A DNA stretch of 64,000 nucleotides from Aquilonibacter sp963820185. GTDB lineage: Bacteria; Vulcanimicrobiota; Vulcanimicrobiia; Vulcanimicrobiales; Vulcanimicrobiaceae. The stretch spans positions 186,001-250,000 of the forward strand of contig CAWFYV010000002.1 in NCBI GenBank assembly GCA_963820185.1, given 5' to 3'. The translations under genes were made by a program, and so were the position numbers. Of the stretch, positions 48,579 to 57,001 are shown in pieces (the first letter of the stretch is position 1; every line of letters starts with the position of its first letter). The notes under the pieces were generated by a model. The model saw only the letters and a list, made by a program, of their open reading frames with translations. It was not told where the DNA came from and did not search any database.

Positions 48579-49734
48579 CAGCACCACGACGGAGGCCTTC
48601 GATGCGCAAACCGGGAGGCATCTGTGGCAACGTACTGGTGCGGTTCCGTTGTCCGGCTCATCGCCGTATCTCGCCGTTGGTGCCGTCGTTGAGCGTGTTG
48701 ACGCGCGCACAGGTCGCACGATTTGGCGCTCCCCGCCATTGTGTGGCAAAACTGCCACGGCTCCTAAAAATACCGATTTCGAACCGCCGGCAGCAGCGCT
48801 TCCTACGTACGCAGCCACCATCGGGGCGTCGCTCTACGTTGGGTGCAACGGTGGGAAGATCTTCGCGCTCCGCGTTTCCAATGGTCGTGTCTTCGCGTCC
48901 GCGTATCCGGCGTATCTGGACAATTACGATCAGATCGTTTCGCTTGGGCACGACGCGCTTGGCATTGGGGGCGGGGCCAGCGGGGCTTACATGTATCGCC
49001 AAAGCGCGATCGTTCGCAGCGACTCATTGATACCGATCGTCGTGTTTGGACCCGGACATCGCATCATTGGAGCGCGAGACAAAAACGCTATCGTGTCAGA
49101 CGAGTGCTGCCGAGGCTCGCACAGCGACTCATGGCCCGCGAACGTCGAGCAAATATCCATTCCCTCCGGCGAGACGGTATCCGACGTGAGTCTACACCCG
49201 TACTCCCATCCCCCGCCACCCGACCACGATCGTCCTGGACCTGGACTAATGCTGGCGGTCGGCGACGATCTTTACGTGGCAACGCATTCTGCGCTCTTCC
49301 GTTACGATCTCGGAAGTCTCGGCGCTGCGCCGCGCACCTTGTACGGAGATCTCATAGACCTACCCAGCATTAGCGATCAGCGATACCTCACCATAGAAGA
49401 GGGTACGCCGGGAAACGTACGAAGCGTCGCGCTCTTGGATGTCGACAACGATATGCGGGTGATTCGGCGTACGGACGGGTCGCAACCAGCGTACTCGTCC
49501 GGATCCACACGAGAGCTTTTGACATTCAGCGGAGGACGCGTTCGGCCCGTTGTTGTTGACGCAAGCTGCGATCTCATCGCTTCCAGTGAGATCTTCGCCC
49601 TCACGGTGTGCACTAATCTGCAGATTGCCTCTCGGGCACAGCTCGGCGGCCCGGCCAGGGTCGAAAGCCTCGGCCCAAGGACCGCAAATCCCGGATTGAT
49701 CGCCGTCTACGCTGTAGGGAGCGCATCCAAATGA
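48391..49734 (+). CDS. Secreted PQQ-like beta-propeller protein
   Basis: 447 residues, starting at the TTG at 48391 within the 3' end of comEC. The N-terminus is a signal helix ('NWIIAVVLIFFAAVACVEA'). Repeated 'TEAFDAQTGRHLWQ', 'VDARTGRTIWRS', 'VGCNGGKIFALRVSNGRV' blades are of the PQQ/YncE-like propeller type; no catalytic PQQ-dehydrogenase residues are evident. Several Cys pairs ('SDECCRG', 'DASCDL') suit an exported protein. GC and codon choice appear more mixed than the neighbours. Role unknown. Confidence 0.75.
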   Translation: MPKDARVPHRNWIIAVVLIFFAAVACVEAMPARALWSRYVTGGVEGSRIYQGVIIFGVLHLDNSTTTEAFDAQTGRHLWQRTGAVPLSGSSPYLAVGAVVERVDARTGRTIWRSPPLCGKTATAPKNTDFEPPAAALPTYAATIGASLYVGCNGGKIFALRVSNGRVFASAYPAYLDNYDQIVSLGHDALGIGGGASGAYMYRQSAIVRSDSLIPIVVFGPGHRIIGARDKNAIVSDECCRGSHSDSWPANVEQISIPSGETVSDVSLHPYSHPPPPDHDRPGPGLMLAVGDDLYVATHSALFRYDLGSLGAAPRTLYGDLIDLPSISDQRYLTIEEGTPGNVRSVALLDVDNDMRVIRRTDGSQPAYSSGSTRELLTFSGGRVRPVVVDASCDLIASSEIFALTVCTNLQIASRAQLGGPARVESLGPRTANPGLIAVYAVGSASK

Positions 49735-49806
49735 AACTCGATCCCGGGAACTGCGCAGCAGAACTGGCGGGTGGTCACGACCATTAAAGTCGCGACCGGC
49801 ACTCCG

Positions 49807-50778
49807 TCAGGACACCGCCAAGGATGCTGGGTCAGGCAAGTCGACGCCGGAGACCTTGACGACCGCCTGCCACGCGGCTTCCTGGCTGGCGCGATCGTGG
49901 AGGTGTGGGTGTCGCTGCACCTCAATTGGGCCTGAGAGCTTCCCTTGAGCCGAGGCGAAGAATTGCCCCGAGACGTCGGTTCCGAACTCCGACGCCTGGA
50001 GGTACCGACGGGCCGCGGTCTCCGGCGTCTGATTCATGCCGGGAATGAGGTTCGCGATTGGGATAAACAGATATTTCAACGCCGGACCAGCGTTTCGCAC
50101 CACCTTGGTGCCGGTCGCCGCACCGGGCGAGACAGCATACACGGCCATGCCGGAGGGCAGCCGGCGCGCCAGCGCCGCGACCCACCAAGCGATAATGAGT
50201 TTCGCGTCGGCATAGGCCCGGTTGGGCTCGTACTTCACGTTCGGCCGGCTGTACAACAGGGCTTCAATAGCGGCGGTTCGGTCACCGTGGTGGTACTTGC
50301 TCGCGAACGCCGCCACGTCGGTGTAGCTGAACATGGGCACGCCCCCTCGGGCAGGCTCCGCGCCGGAGATAACGATCCGCGCGTTGGGGCTCAGCAGGCC
50401 GGCGCCGAGCAACCCGACGGTCAGTTGATGATGCCCGATGAGCGGGGCCTCATGCGCCTCGATACCCGCCGCAGTGAGCACACGCTTCTTTCCTCCGATC
50501 ATCCCCGCATTTAGCAGTAGGAAATCGATCGGCCGACCCCGCTTGACCAGCTCGGCGAGGGCGGCTTGAACGCTGGTCGGCGCGTCCAGATCCAGCTCCA
50601 GCGGCGTGAAAACCTGCTTCTTGGTCTCAGCCGCGAGTTGAGCGGCCGTTTCCTGGACTCGGGCCAGGCTGCGCCCGGTGACGATGACCTCGCGGTAGCC
50701 CTTTTTGGCGAGCAAGCTGGCTGCTGCATAACCGAGTCCGGAGGTGGTGCCGGTGACGAGAGCGATCGAACGTTCCAT
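49807..50778 (-). CDS. SDR-family oxidoreductase
   Basis: 323 residues from the ATG at 50778, preceded by GGAGG five bases away; 'MERSIALVTGTTSGLG' gives the NAD(P) motif TGxxxGxG. 'LLLNAGMIGG' (NAG) and a catalytic-looking Tyr-x-x-x-Lys equivalent ('YADAK') are present; the fold resembles retinol-dehydrogenase-like SDRs. Divergent from the TetR gene, with operator-like repeats between, so it is the probable target. Rather different codon use from the ring of housekeeping genes suggests acquisition. Confidence 0.88.
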   Translation of the reverse strand: MERSIALVTGTTSGLGYAAASLLAKKGYREVIVTGRSLARVQETAAQLAAETKKQVFTPLELDLDAPTSVQAALAELVKRGRPIDFLLLNAGMIGGKKRVLTAAGIEAHEAPLIGHHQLTVGLLGAGLLSPNARIVISGAEPARGGVPMFSYTDVAAFASKYHHGDRTAAIEALLYSRPNVKYEPNRAYADAKLIIAWWVAALARRLPSGMAVYAVSPGAATGTKVVRNAGPALKYLFIPIANLIPGMNQTPETAARRYLQASEFGTDVSGQFFASAQGKLSGPIEVQRHPHLHDRASQEAAWQAVVKVSGVDLPDPASLAVS

Positions 50779-50795
50779 GGGCGCCTCCATTAGCC

Positions 50796-50854
50796 AATTT
50801 CGAACCTTTTCGTACTATAATGGATCAGATGACCAAGGGCAAGGAATTTCGAAC
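50796..50854. promoter_or_regulatory. Paired AATTTCGAAC boxes in the SDR-tetR divergent promoter
   Basis: The 10-base word AATTTCGAAC, containing palindromic TTCGAA, occurs at 50796-50805 and 50845-50854 as direct copies, flanking a consensus TATAAT (-10 type) at 50816-50821. The placement suits binding by the adjacent TetR-family protein to both sides. Confidence 0.65.
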
Positions 50855-50857
50855 TAA

Positions 50858-51538
50858 ATGATTCAAAATGCGGCCAGGCCGCGTGGCCGACCGCGTAGCT
50901 TCAACGAGAGCGTCGCGCTGGAAAAAGCGATCCAGGTCTTCTGGTCTAAGGGCTACGACAGCGTGACGGTCGACGATCTGGTCGCCGGGATGGGAGTCGG
51001 GCGGCCAAGCCTGTATTCAATTTTTGGGTCCAAGCGGAGCATATTCTTGCGTGTCCTCCAGGCGTACGCCGACAGGAAGGGCGCTCTCTCCGCGAAGGCA
51101 CTGCTCTCGCCGAAGGCTCTGCGCGATTCGCTGGTCGCCTTCCTGAAGCACGAAGTAGAAACTGCGACCGAAAAAGGATCCGCCCCGGGATGTCTTCTCT
51201 TGTGCGTCGCGCCGCTCGTGGACGATGCTGAGGTTCGTCAGTTTTTGCAAAACGCGGAGCATGGCGCCTTGGCGCTAGTGGAAAGCCGTTTTCGCGACGC
51301 GATCAGCGCGGGAGAAATCGCATCTGACTTTCCGGTCGCCGCGCGCGCGAGCCAGGTCCTCGACCTTGTCCGCGGTCTGACGATGCGTGCACGGATGGGC
51401 ACATCGCGCAAAAAGCTCCTGAATGACGCCAAGGAAGCGGCCGACTTGGTACTCTTGCAATGCGCGCGCGCGGAGACTGCAGCGGCGACGCGATCCTACT
51501 TGCCGGCGCCACCGGCCGGGTCGGCGCCGCGACGCTGA
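50858..51538 (+). CDS. TetR-family transcriptional regulator
   Basis: 226 residues. N-terminal helix-turn-helix 'RPRGRPRSFNESVALEKAIQVFWSKGYDSVTVDDLVAGMGVGRPSLYSIFGSKRS' is typical. The C-terminal ligand domain continues 'ALRDSLVAFLKHEVETATEKG', with a Cys pair 'GCLLLCVAPLVDD', resembling the AcrR/YcdC subgroup that senses organic compounds. The last ~26 residues ('RAETAAATRSYLPAPPAGSAPRR') overlap the next gene and look unnatural, so the natural C-terminus may lie earlier. Confidence 0.9.
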   Translation: MIQNAARPRGRPRSFNESVALEKAIQVFWSKGYDSVTVDDLVAGMGVGRPSLYSIFGSKRSIFLRVLQAYADRKGALSAKALLSPKALRDSLVAFLKHEVETATEKGSAPGCLLLCVAPLVDDAEVRQFLQNAEHGALALVESRFRDAISAGEIASDFPVAARASQVLDLVRGLTMRARMGTSRKKLLNDAKEAADLVLLQCARAETAAATRSYLPAPPAGSAPRR

Positions 51539-52218
51539 CGGCCCTGGTCCGCGAAGGCGCGCGAGTCGTGGTCATCTCGCGCGACCGGGAGCGGGCACTG
51601 GCGACGATCGACGCAGCCCTCTCGCCCGAAGCGCGAGCCGGCGCCCACGCGATCGAAGCCGATCTGTCAAATCCCGACGATGCTGAACGGGCCGTTTCCG
51701 CGACGGTCGTGCGGTTCGGCCGGATCGACGCGCTGGTCAATCTCGCCGGCAGCGGGTTCGGGCAAATTAGGTTTGCTGAATCGTCGCTCGGCGATCTGCG
51801 AGACAATCTCGATTCATTCGTGGTGACAGCGTACACGATTGCGTCTGCGGCCGTGCGCGCGATGCTCGCGCAAGCATATCGCGAAGGCGCGCGCTCGCGC
51901 GGGCGGATCGTCACGGTGACCGCCGGCTCCTCGAAGGATCCCGCGCCCGGCCGCGCCCTCTTCGGTGCCGCCAAGGCGGCGGTGAATACGTTGATGCTCG
52001 GCCTTGCGCACGATCATAAGGCCGACGGCATAGTCGCCAATGCCGTAGTGCTCGGGGGCGTCGCGTTCGCCGGCGCGGAGGCCTTTTACAGCCCTGAGGA
52101 GTTCGCCGAAGCTGCCGCGCCAGAGGAAGTCGCAGAGGTGCTGACGTTCCTCGCATCCGAACGCGCCACCGGGATTAACGGCGCGCTGGTCGATCTGAAC
52201 GCGCGCGAGACAGACTAG
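51460..52218 (+). CDS. SDR-family oxidoreductase downstream of tetR
   Basis: 252 residues, overlapping tetR by 79 bases in another frame. The Rossmann opening 'AILLAGATGRVGAATLTALVREGARVVVISRDRERA' (GxxxGxG), 'ALVNLAGSG' and a Ser...Tyr-less pattern are visible: where Y-x-x-x-K is expected it reads 'RALFGAAKAAVNTLM', so the catalytic Tyr appears replaced by Phe while Lys is kept. 'GINGALVDLNARETD' closes the fold. The missing Tyr may mean altered chemistry or a binding role. Its start is the ATG at 51460 with no strong ribosome site. Confidence 0.75.
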   Translation: MRARGDCSGDAILLAGATGRVGAATLTALVREGARVVVISRDRERALATIDAALSPEARAGAHAIEADLSNPDDAERAVSATVVRFGRIDALVNLAGSGFGQIRFAESSLGDLRDNLDSFVVTAYTIASAAVRAMLAQAYREGARSRGRIVTVTAGSSKDPAPGRALFGAAKAAVNTLMLGLAHDHKADGIVANAVVLGGVAFAGAEAFYSPEEFAEAAAPEEVAEVLTFLASERATGINGALVDLNARETD

Positions 52219-52245
52219 ACGTAGTGTGAGTACAGGACTTTATGA

Positions 52246-52321
52246 GATCACGTCGCCGGCAGCGCGGCCGAGCGGCGCTTCTTAGGCGAGGGCGTCGATC
52301 TGCGAGCTGATGTCTTGAAAG
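52246..52321 (+). pseudogene. comEC-like gene relic
   Basis: Read in frame from 52252 the DNA encodes 'VAGSAAERRFLGEGVDLRADVLK', against 'DAGSAAERRFLDEGIDLHADVLK' in comEC (near 48082-48151). By hand about 56 of 70 bases agree, differences falling mainly at third positions. The 11 bases before it, GATCACGTCGC, also match comEC's 'HGDHVAG' codons (47790-47800), so the relic may be an internally deleted copy. Confidence 0.75.
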
Positions 52322-52895
52322 AGCGAAGTCGTGTGATGTCCTGCACCCAGTTTGTCTCCCACGTCTTGCCCCCGTCTGGCGAGTCCGCTTGCTCCCAGTG
52401 ACCCGATGTCGGAGTGATTTTCGACCAGATAAAGCGCGCACGAACGCGCTTTCCCCTTACCGTATCATCGCCATAGAACGTGCCCACGCCATTGTGGAAG
52501 CCGCCAATCATGGGCGGATCCAGTGGTTGCGATGGTGCCCTGCTGTCGAGCCACCAGATTGACCACTGTTGCGTCTTCGAATCGAAGGACCGCAGGGCGA
52601 CGCCGCGATAGGGTGCGCCCGGAACGTCGAGGACCGTGTCGTCGACATTGCTGTAACCCCCCATTAGCGGTCGATTGGACAACGTGCCTTCGAATTCAAT
52701 CCACTCGTGATTATTGGCGAGTCGCTGCTTCAGCTTTCGATGTTGGGTGTGCCATTGACCAACCAGGAAGTCAAAGTCGTGAAGACCGGTTACTGCACTC
52801 GCTGCCTGATGCCGCGATTGTGCGGCCAACTGCCCAGGCGCTGCCAGACAGAGACATAGCAGCGCGATCACGACTAAACGGTGATGAATGCTCAT
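52248..52895 (-). CDS. Secreted hypothetical protein (DUF1579-like), C-terminus runs into the comEC relic
   Basis: About 215 residues from the ATG at 52895 (52904 also possible). A signal peptide ('LVVIALLCLCLAAPGQLAAQ') leads to 'LHDFDFLVGQWHTQHRKLKQRLANNHEWIEFEGT', 'GYSNVDD', 'DPPMIGGFHNGVGTFYGDDTVRGK', 'GKTWETNWVQDITR', a conserved secreted family of unknown role. After 'DITR' the last ~26 residues are antisense to the comEC relic and basic, so the natural stop was lost by that rearrangement. Divergent from the MocR gene. Confidence 0.75.
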   Translation of the reverse strand: MSIHHRLVVIALLCLCLAAPGQLAAQSRHQAASAVTGLHDFDFLVGQWHTQHRKLKQRLANNHEWIEFEGTLSNRPLMGGYSNVDDTVLDVPGAPYRGVALRSFDSKTQQWSIWWLDSRAPSQPLDPPMIGGFHNGVGTFYGDDTVRGKRVRARFIWSKITPTSGHWEQADSPDGGKTWETNWVQDITRLRSFKTSARRSTPSPKKRRSAALPAT

Positions 52896-54374
52896 ATGGC
52901 TCATTCTACGAGAGGATTGGACCCTCGTATTGGACCAATCGGGCGATTTGTGTGGGAGCCAATCGATCTCGAACCGCTCTTTCCTGACCGCAACTCAGGT
53001 GAACCGCTACGCGGCCAGCTAGTGCGGCGCTTTCGCAACGCGATCGAGAGCGGATTTTTCCCCGCGGCCTCGCGGCTTTTACCGAGTCGCGAGCTGGCTG
53101 GGCGCCTCGGGGTCTCGCGCAATACCCTGACCTCTGCGCTCGACCAGCTGATCGCTGAAGGCTATCTCGAAGCCCGGATCGGCTCGGGTACGTTTGTCAC
53201 AAAGACGCTTTACGAGGCGCGTGCCCGTTCGGTTGCGACGCAGCGGCCGTTACCCCGAAGCTCCGGGAAACTCGCCGAAGTCAAAACGAAACTCGATGAA
53301 GTCGGATCATCGTTTGGGCCGCTGCGTGTCGGCGCGCCGGATCTCTCTACGTTTCCGATACAGGTGTGGCGCCGAATCCAGCGCGAGAACCTTGCGCTGG
53401 TTGATACACACTTCGACTACGGCGAGCCTGCCGGTTTGCTCGCGCTGCGCGAAGCGATTTCGCGGCACATCGCGCAATTCCGCGGCGTCGTCGCCGACCC
53501 GCAGCAAATTGTCGTGGTTGAAGGAACGCAGGGCGCGCTGCATTTGGCGGCGTTTGTCTTGCTCCGCTGCGGCGATCGCGTGGCGATTGAAGACCCGTGC
53601 TATCAACTTGCTCGCGCAATTTTTATGGCACACGGCTGCATCCTGCGTGGAATCAGGGTCGACGATAACGGCATCCGTACCGACGAACTGCCCGCAGAAA
53701 CCGCGCTCGCATACGTAACCCCAACGCATCAATTCCCACTCGGCGGCTCGTTACCGCTTGCGCGGCGGACGCAACTCCTCGAGTGGGCCCGCCAAAACGC
53801 TAGCTACATCGTCGAAGACGACTACGACAGCGAGTTCGACTCGCATCCGCTGCCCGCGTTACAGAGTCTCGATCGCGACGAACGCGTCATCTATATCGGC
53901 ACGTTTAGCAAAACGCTCGCGCCGGGCCTGCGTCTCGGCTACGTTGTTGCGCCGCCACATCTCGAAGAGATGTTTCGCTTTGCGCGCGAGTTGGTGAGTC
54001 TGGGAGCATCCACGCATCTGCAGGCAACGCTCGCATCGTTTATCACGCGGGGTCATTTCAGTCGACACGTTCGGCGAATGGCAAAAATATACGAACGTCG
54101 TCGTTACATTCTCGTGAGCGCGTTGGAAAAACGGCTTCCGCCCGGGTGTCGAATCGGCCCAGCTCAAACCGGCCTTCACCTTACGGTTAATGGGCCAACC
54201 GATTTTGACGACGTTCGGGCGGCAAATTCGATGCGGGACGGGCATCGCGTGCTGCCGGTTTCGTCACTCTGCGTCGATCGGACGGATTGCCGTGGTCTTG
54301 CGATGGGCTTTAGTGCCGGTAACGACGACACCATCGCGAGCGCTGCGCGCGCACTCGCCGCCGCATTCCACTAA
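52896..54374 (+). CDS. MocR/GntR-family regulator with aminotransferase-like domain
   Basis: 492 residues from the ATG at 52896; GTG 52881 and GTG 52950 are alternatives, the latter removing the overlap with the divergent gene. Winged helix 'LRGQLVRRFRNAIESGFFPAASRLLPSRELAGRLGVSRNTLTSALDQLIAEGYLEARIGSGTFV' is a GntR type. The rest is a fold-type I aminotransferase domain with 'VEGTQGALHLAAFVLLRCGDRVAIEDPCY' and PLP lysine in 'TFSKTLAPGLRLGYV'. MocR proteins (PdxR, GabR) sense PLP or amino compounds. Possible control of the divergent gene or of vitamin B6 genes elsewhere. Confidence 0.92.
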   Translation: MAHSTRGLDPRIGPIGRFVWEPIDLEPLFPDRNSGEPLRGQLVRRFRNAIESGFFPAASRLLPSRELAGRLGVSRNTLTSALDQLIAEGYLEARIGSGTFVTKTLYEARARSVATQRPLPRSSGKLAEVKTKLDEVGSSFGPLRVGAPDLSTFPIQVWRRIQRENLALVDTHFDYGEPAGLLALREAISRHIAQFRGVVADPQQIVVVEGTQGALHLAAFVLLRCGDRVAIEDPCYQLARAIFMAHGCILRGIRVDDNGIRTDELPAETALAYVTPTHQFPLGGSLPLARRTQLLEWARQNASYIVEDDYDSEFDSHPLPALQSLDRDERVIYIGTFSKTLAPGLRLGYVVAPPHLEEMFRFARELVSLGASTHLQATLASFITRGHFSRHVRRMAKIYERRRYILVSALEKRLPPGCRIGPAQTGLHLTVNGPTDFDDVRAANSMRDGHRVLPVSSLCVDRTDCRGLAMGFSAGNDDTIASAARALAAAFH

Positions 54375-54399
54375 CGCGCCCTTCCGCTCGAGATCGACG

Positions 54400-55095
54400 T
54401 TACTTCGGAGCCGGCGAGCCATCCGACCAGCGAGGAGCCAGGATGACGATCGTCACTGGTTCGTACGAGCGAAATGTCGCCGTCGCCGGTGAGAGGATCG
54501 GCGACCCCTCGAAGCCCGCGCCCCATGCGGCCAATTTATCTTTGGCCACGAACGGCATGATGTGCGGGCGCCACGGGCCCTTGACTCCATCGTTGAGGTA
54601 ACTCTCCTTCGAGAGCATCAATGCGAACCCGCGCGGTTCGGTGAATCGATGATCGGCGTAGGCGGCCTGGGACTTCTGTGCGATCTCTTCGCGCGTGTCA
54701 CCGGCCAGCGCCCATCTCGCCCGGGCGATGTAAAACGGGAGCACGCTTTCCACGGCCGCCGGGTTTAGGCAGGCCGCTCCACGCCCCTTCGGATTCCAAA
54801 ATTCGGGATCGTCGAGACCCGCACTCCACATACGCCCGACCAGGCAGACCCAACCGTTGCTCCCCTTCGCTGCAACCACGTAGTCGGTCTTGGTCATAAC
54901 GAGCACCTCGGCGTGGGCGGAGATCGATGCCGGTCCTGCGCTGCGCGCCATCTCGATTTCAGCGGCACGAGGCATGAGGTACTTCGCGATCGGCGCCATC
55001 GTCGGGTAGGGGTTTGGCGAGGGCGCCTGTCCGAACGCTGCGGCGGAGAACGCAAGCGAGAGTGCAACGGCCACACAAGCAAAGGCGATCTTCAT
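54400..55095 (-). CDS. Secreted hypothetical protein
   Basis: 231 residues from the ATG at 55095, which has GGAGG nearby; the ATG at 55146 adds an unlikely leader. Signal peptide 'KIAFACVAVALSLAFSAAAFGQA'. The body has 'VMTKTDYVVAAKGSNGWVCLVGRMWSAG' and 'GRGAACLNPAAVESVLPFYIARARWALAGDTREEIAQKSQAAYADHRF', and looks like a family of exported proteins of unknown function. Convergent with mocR. No lipobox. Confidence 0.75.
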   Translation of the reverse strand: MKIAFACVAVALSLAFSAAAFGQAPSPNPYPTMAPIAKYLMPRAAEIEMARSAGPASISAHAEVLVMTKTDYVVAAKGSNGWVCLVGRMWSAGLDDPEFWNPKGRGAACLNPAAVESVLPFYIARARWALAGDTREEIAQKSQAAYADHRFTEPRGFALMLSKESYLNDGVKGPWRPHIMPFVAKDKLAAWGAGFEGSPILSPATATFRSYEPVTIVILAPRWSDGSPAPK

Positions 55096-55176
55096 GGGGC
55101 GCCTCCATTTCGGCGTACTTGCCTTTAACAACGGGGCCGGTGGCAATGTGACAGCAAGGCCACGTCCCCGCCGTGA

Positions 55177-55623
55177 CTAGTGGCTCGTGTAGGTATACTT
55201 GCCGCCGTGGCCATCGAGTTCAAATCGATTGATCGATATTGCGCCGTTTCGTCTGAACGGCAACCGTTTGTCGAAAACGATCGGCTGTCGACAGTTCGAC
55301 GTCATCGTGACTTCGACTCGGACCTGATCCACGTAAAACGGGAAGCCACGTTTCACCTGGGCACCCGGTGCCACGCACCACGAATGGTCCGTTGTCGTCT
55401 TTTTGTTACTGCAATCAAGCGTGCCGCCAGGTGTCAGCGAAGTGGGCCGGCACTGGGCAACGAAATGAACCTCTGTTACAAAGGCCCACCCATCTGTCGT
55501 CCGATTGATGAACCAGACGTGGCTTTCATCGGGGCTCACGGCCGAGACAGGAATAGCCACGGAAAATGCTATTAAGAGACCGAAGACAGCGCATGACCTT
55601 GGGAACGCCAGCAAAAGGCGCAT
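55177..55623 (-). CDS. Small secreted hypothetical protein
   Basis: 148 residues with a signal peptide ('LLLAFPRSCAVFGLLIAFSVAIPVSA'). Four or more Cys remain after it ('AQCRPTSL', 'LDCSNKK', 'SWCVAPG', 'SNCRQP'), which suggests two disulfides in a beta-rich exported domain. No family recognised. Located between another secreted protein and a PilZ gene, on the same strand, and possibly co-expressed. Confidence 0.65.
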   Translation of the reverse strand: MRLLLAFPRSCAVFGLLIAFSVAIPVSAVSPDESHVWFINRTTDGWAFVTEVHFVAQCRPTSLTPGGTLDCSNKKTTTDHSWCVAPGAQVKRGFPFYVDQVRVEVTMTSNCRQPIVFDKRLPFRRNGAISINRFELDGHGGKYTYTSH

Positions 55624-55652
55624 GCAGAACTCCTTGCAGAAATGGGCGATTA

Positions 55653-56309
55653 TTAGCTCTGATTCAGTCGCACGGCGCGAACGAAGCGCTCGATTTCGTC
55701 GCCAACCGCCGGCGGGATATCGACGAAAACCACGCTGTGGTGGAATTCGCGAAATTGCTGCGTGGCATGCACCACTTTTCCACGCACCCGCAAAGGCCGT
55801 CCCGCCTCGCCGTTTGGTAAGGCGAACTGCATGCTCAACGTGCTGCCCTCGACAATGCGTTTCTCGAATGCGAGGCGCATGCCGCCGCGACTCAAATCGA
55901 GTGCGAGCGCATTAATCTCACCCTTCGTTCCGACCATCGAACATGTCACGTTGAACTCGGTTTCGACGCGAATAGCGATATCGGCGGCTGCGCTCTTCGA
56001 ACGTTCTTCTTCGAGAAAGCGGTCAAGCACGTTACTATCGTCCGGCGCGAACTTTGCAAACTCCACGCCGTATTCGAGCGAGTCCCCCGAGCTTCCCGAG
56101 TTGTGGCGGATCTTTCCGACGATGGGGATATTCCTTTCGCCGGTCGGGAGCTTAAATCGGATCTCAGAGCCCGTCAAGAGGATGCTCGCGGCCCTCAAAC
56201 GGCAGCCGCCAACCGAGAGATCGATAACCGTGACACGCACGGGCTTGGGAAAACCGTCGACGGTGGCCTCAACCGCTATTGCGAGTCGAAGCCGGAATGA
56301 TGGGCTCAC
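55653..56309 (-). CDS. Tandem PilZ-domain protein (putative c-di-GMP binding)
   Basis: 218 residues holding two PilZ-like units. First: 'FRLRLAIAVEAT' with 'DLSVGGCRLRA' (RxxxR-like and D/NxSxxG). Second: 'RVETEFNVTCSM' with 'LDLSRGGMRLAFE'. Both retain the [D]xSxxG motif; the arginine half-motif is partial in the second. No signal peptide, so it is cytoplasmic and likely senses cyclic di-GMP. No GGDEF or EAL gene lies nearby. Confidence 0.85.
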   Translation of the reverse strand: MSPSFRLRLAIAVEATVDGFPKPVRVTVIDLSVGGCRLRAASILLTGSEIRFKLPTGERNIPIVGKIRHNSGSSGDSLEYGVEFAKFAPDDSNVLDRFLEEERSKSAAADIAIRVETEFNVTCSMVGTKGEINALALDLSRGGMRLAFEKRIVEGSTLSMQFALPNGEAGRPLRVRGKVVHATQQFREFHHSVVFVDIPPAVGDEIERFVRAVRLNQS

Positions 56310-56348
56310 GACGCAACAATAGGACGGCGGTCCGGGGCGCGCCTGCGT

Positions 56349-56954
56349 TCAGCGCTGGTAGGTGCCGATATATGTCCCCATCGCAATCACGTTCGCGCGA
56401 AGGCTAAAGATTAGATAGGCGCCGGAGGTTTGCGTCGGCATACCGGTGAGTACCGTGTTTAGCGCGTACACCGTGAAGATGTAGTGGTGCGCGATGTCGC
56501 CGACCGGTGGGCACGGGCCGCCGTAGCCGAGCGTCCCGTAGTCCGAAAGCCCCGACGTACCGGCCGTTGGGGCACTACCGAAGCCAGCGTACAAGCTGGT
56601 TGTGTTCGGCGGGATGTTGTAGAGCGTCCAATGCCAGAAGCCCACGCCCGTCGGCGCATCCGGATCGAAAACGGTCACCACGTAGCTTTGCGTCCCCGCA
56701 GGTCCCGCGCTCCAAGCGATCTGCGGCGACTGATTCGTTCCGCCGCATCCGATCTGCGCGCTGTTCGCCGGTAAGGGAGCGCCGTTGGTGAAATTTGTCG
56801 AGCTCAGTGTCAGCGTCGGCACGCCCGCAATCGGTGGAGCTCGCAGCGCCTCCGGGCTAGGCGTCGCCTGCGCCACCGCTGTGGGTGTACTTCCCGACGA
56901 GCAGCCCGCGAGGAGAGCGCACGCCAACAACAGCGGCTGAAAGCTCCTTTTCAT
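56349..56954 (-). CDS. PEBP-family (YbhB/YbcL) lipoprotein
   Basis: 201 residues from the ATG at 56954 (GGA close by). The lipobox is 'LLACALLAGCSSG'. The phosphatidylethanolamine-binding domain follows, with 'SPQIAWSAGPAGTQSYVVTVFDPDAPTGVGFWHWTLYNIP' (conserved DPDAP and HW), 'YGGPCPPVGDIAHHYIFTVYAL' (GPCPP...H). Members bind anionic ligands and may act on envelope enzymes. Probably in an operon with the next two lipoprotein genes, 47 bases away. Confidence 0.93.
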   Translation of the reverse strand: MKRSFQPLLLACALLAGCSSGSTPTAVAQATPSPEALRAPPIAGVPTLTLSSTNFTNGAPLPANSAQIGCGGTNQSPQIAWSAGPAGTQSYVVTVFDPDAPTGVGFWHWTLYNIPPNTTSLYAGFGSAPTAGTSGLSDYGTLGYGGPCPPVGDIAHHYIFTVYALNTVLTGMPTQTSGAYLIFSLRANVIAMGTYIGTYQR

Positions 56955-57001
56955 GCGATCCATGGTAGCACGGTCGCCAACACGTTCGTGCCGTGAGATT
57001 T

